Below are positions 57,986 to 59,559 of a DNA stretch of 59,559 nucleotides, one piece after another. Below the pieces are notes generated by a model. It was not told the DNA's origin and did not search any database. It saw only the letters and a list, made by a program, of their open reading frames with translations. The stretch covers positions 1 to 59,559 of the forward strand of contig CAJQSE010000004.1 of the NCBI GenBank assembly GCA_905612485.1. Reading direction: 5' to 3'. How positions within the stretch are numbered: position 1 is the stretch's first letter; each line of letters begins with the position of its first letter. The position numbers and the translations under genes are program-made. This DNA comes from an uncultured Candidatus Nitrosopumilus sp. (lineage in GTDB: Archaea; Thermoproteota; Nitrososphaeria; Nitrososphaerales; Nitrosopumilaceae).

Positions 57986-58332
57986 TCTAAATTCTATGCC
58001 CGCTGTTGACTATTAGTTAACTTTCAACTCGAATCATACTATCTATGTTTTGAATAATTACATACATTATGGTGCATTTGACAACATATGTTTTAAAAAT
58101 TTGATTTTTTATACCGTTACAATTATTTTATAATTGCTCTTACTTCTATTGTATCTAAACTATATTTATAATACCATTACTACTTTTATTAGATATGTTA
58201 CGAAACTTATTGTAGCTTATTGTATGTTTTTGATAGTGCTACTATGTTTATTAAAGTAAACAAAAATTAATGCGATTAGACAAAAAAATATGATACACGG
58301 ATCTTTTAGATCAGTTTGAAATCAAGTCTTAT
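57986..58332. other. AT-rich intergenic region before the ArsR-like gene
   Basis: No gene seen. It holds several TATA-like stretches (for example ACTATATTTATAATACC near 58160-58176) and a short inverted repeat GATCT/AGATC at 58300-58312, 20 nt before the regulator's ATG. A long regulatory leader or an unrecognised small RNA is possible. Confidence 0.4.
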
Positions 58333-58836
58333 ATGTCTACATTATTAGAAAAGGAAATTAAAGTAAATCGTACCGTTACTACAAGTATTGGACACGCACG
58401 CGCAATTGAAGACCCTGCACGCGCAAAAATTGTTGAAATCTTATACCATCAATCATTATCTGCTGATCAAATTTGTACGGCACTAAAGAAACATGGTTAC
58501 AAAAAAGCACTAACTACAGTTAGACATCATTTAGAAATTCTAAAAAATTCTGGATTGATTGAAATCGCAAGAATTGAAGAATCTAGAGGTGCAATAACTA
58601 AATTCTATAGTACTTCAATAAAACTATTAGATTTTCAAACTCCTGAAAACTTTGATTCGACATATTCAAAAATCATTGATAATACATCTGTAAAAATTGA
58701 AAAAATTCTCAAATCATTGGGCCCTAAAACTAGCAAATCTAAGGGTAAGAAATCTGCAGAATATTCTCAATACTTAGTAATGGAGATTATGAATAGGGCA
58801 ATGACACACGTTCTTGAAAAATCTAGCACAAAATAA
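58333..58836 (+). CDS. ArsR-like winged-helix transcriptional regulator
   Basis: A 167-aa protein. Residues about 22-100 form the ArsR-type winged helix: AIEDPARAKIVEILYHQSLS, DQICTALKKHGYKKALTTVR, HHLEILKNSGLIEIARIEES, RGAITKFYSTSI. It has no ArsR metal-binding Cys motif. The C-terminus is helical and basic. The inverted repeat at 58300-58312 is a candidate operator. Confidence 0.75.
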   Translation: MSTLLEKEIKVNRTVTTSIGHARAIEDPARAKIVEILYHQSLSADQICTALKKHGYKKALTTVRHHLEILKNSGLIEIARIEESRGAITKFYSTSIKLLDFQTPENFDSTYSKIIDNTSVKIEKILKSLGPKTSKSKGKKSAEYSQYLVMEIMNRAMTHVLEKSSTK

Positions 58837-58966
58837 TTTATTTTTTTGTATTGGTTTTTTCTTACATTGCGATCAATTAGTAATTGTTATTTTGAATTAA
58901 AATCAGTGAAAAATATGGTAAAAATACAATTAAAACTCTTTTGTAAAAATTTGTTATTCTCAAAAC

Positions 58967-59389
58967 ATGGTGAATATAAAATTGATTGATGATAAAGTAA
59001 TAAAATTATTTTCAGCAAAAAATCTTGTTTTTATTGCAACTCTTATGAAAGATGGGTCGCCTCAACTATCTCCAGTTTGGGCAAATTATGAATCTGGATT
59101 CATTTTAGTAAATACTGCAGAAGGTAGAATAAAACATAAAAATATTTTACGTGATCCTCGTGTGGCTGTATCTGTCACTTCTAATGATAATCCTCTTGAT
59201 ATGACAACTATTCGTGGAACTGTAGTGGCAATAATTTCTGATAGTGAATATAATCATGCTGATAAATTAACTCAGCAATACATGGGTCGCAATCATTATC
59301 CGTTTAAACGTGATAATGAGAAAAGAATTATTTTAAAAATTAAACCCCACAAAGTTTTTGTTTTACCTGAATTGAAAATGAATGACTAA
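58967..59389 (+). CDS. PPOX-class F420- or FMN-binding protein
   Basis: A 140-aa split-barrel protein: KNLVFIATLMKDGSPQLSPV, then GFILVNTAEGRIKHKNILRD, PRVAVSVTSNDN and a C-terminal RIILKIKPHKVFVL. It fits the pyridoxamine 5'-phosphate oxidase-like family; archaeal members often use F420. The substrate is unknown. Confidence 0.8.
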   Translation: MVNIKLIDDKVIKLFSAKNLVFIATLMKDGSPQLSPVWANYESGFILVNTAEGRIKHKNILRDPRVAVSVTSNDNPLDMTTIRGTVVAIISDSEYNHADKLTQQYMGRNHYPFKRDNEKRIILKIKPHKVFVLPELKMND

Positions 59390-59412
59390 CTTACGTGTAA
59401 AGATTAACTATG

Positions 59413-59434
59413 TTTCTAAATTCGAATTTAGAAA
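59413..59434. terminator. Perfect 22-bp palindrome between convergent genes
   Basis: The sequence TTTCTAAATTCGAATTTAGA plus AA is its own reverse complement with no spacer. It lies 24 nt after the PPOX gene and 48 nt before the end of the H1-like gene on the opposite strand. That place suits a bidirectional terminator; a protein-binding site is the alternative. Confidence 0.45.
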
Positions 59435-59481
59435 TATAATAAATTTAGTATGGTAAATTAGAAAAAAGGTGCATAGGCAGC

Positions 59482-59559
59482 TTAACGTTTACGTTTAGCT
59501 GCCTTTCTCTTTGGAGCGGCTTTGCGTTTAGGAGCAGCTTTACGTTTAGGTGCTGCTTT
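59482..59559 (-). CDS. Histone H1-like Lys/Ala/Pro-rich protein (C-terminal end only)
   Basis: The 25 visible codons read KAAPKRKAAPKRKAAPKRKA followed by AKRKR and a stop, four repeats of KAAPKRK. Such tails bind DNA or RNA non-specifically, as in eukaryotic H1 and bacterial Hc1-like proteins. The rest of the gene lies outside the window. Confidence 0.7.
   Translation of the reverse strand, partial: KAAPKRKAAPKRKAAPKRKAAKRKR

Noticed and set aside
1-59559. CRISPR arrays, transposases and rRNA genes
   Set aside because: I saw no regularly spaced repeats, transposase motifs or rRNA-like segments.

Overview
The window looks like the chromosome of an ammonia-oxidising archaeon of the Nitrosopumilus type (Thaumarchaeota/Nitrososphaerota). 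It is AT-rich and has archaeal information-processing genes (Alba, TFB, archaeal EF-2, archaeal MetG). It carries methylmalonyl-CoA mutase and epimerase genes of the kind used in the thaumarchaeal 3-hydroxypropionate/4-hydroxybutyrate cycle. It also has futalosine-route menaquinone genes, archaeal PurP, and a secreted protein ending in a WIKNNAGWWAEG motif common in marine thaumarchaea. Many genes appear leaderless, with a TATA box about 25-28 nt before the start codon. TTG and GTG starts are frequent. I see no rRNA, convincing tRNA, CRISPR array or intact insertion sequence.

Layout. 1-7.2 kb is an accessory surface or modification region: a secreted protein, an SGNH hydrolase fused to pentapeptide repeats, a DUF5989-like mini-protein, an SxtJ-like membrane protein, a NodU/SxtI-type carbamoyltransferase and an NHL-propeller protein. 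Direct repeats, including a broken copy of a 66-aa gene, flank the hydrolase-carbamoyltransferase module. 7.3-14.1 kb is core: metG, a serine-hydrolase-like protein, a SelB-like factor without GTPase motifs, ilvC, the small methylmalonyl-CoA mutase subunit, alba and tfb. 14.1-22.1 kb holds an M1 aminopeptidase, meaB, the mutase large subunit, the epimerase and superoxide dismutase. 22.1-32 kb is mixed: an HD-domain protein, DUF5679, a J-domain protein, TPR proteins (one apparently frameshifted in an A9 run), mqnE and mqnD, sdhC/sdhD, several zinc mini-proteins and a candidate structured RNA.

32-34.3 kb is EF-2. 34.3-46.5 kb is crowded with small proteins of unknown function and winged-helix regulators, around a polytopic protein with paired cysteines and a CBS-TrkH cation transporter. 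This stretch also holds a Cys-less DUF5679-like protein and a second candidate structured RNA. 46.5-50.9 kb carries purP, ubiX, an SRPBCC protein and tatA/tatC. 50.9-58 kb has a methyltransferase and the purine genes purS-purQ-purL-purF-(DUF427)-purC, with overlapping junctions inside purQ-purL-purF. The window closes with an ArsR-like regulator, a PPOX-class flavin/F420 protein, a perfect 22-bp palindrome between convergent genes, and the tail of a histone H1-like basic protein.

The strongest candidates for something undescribed are the repeat-flanked archaeal sxtI/J/K/L-like carbamoylation cassette and the two compact structured-RNA candidates at about 27.65 and 45.7 kb.
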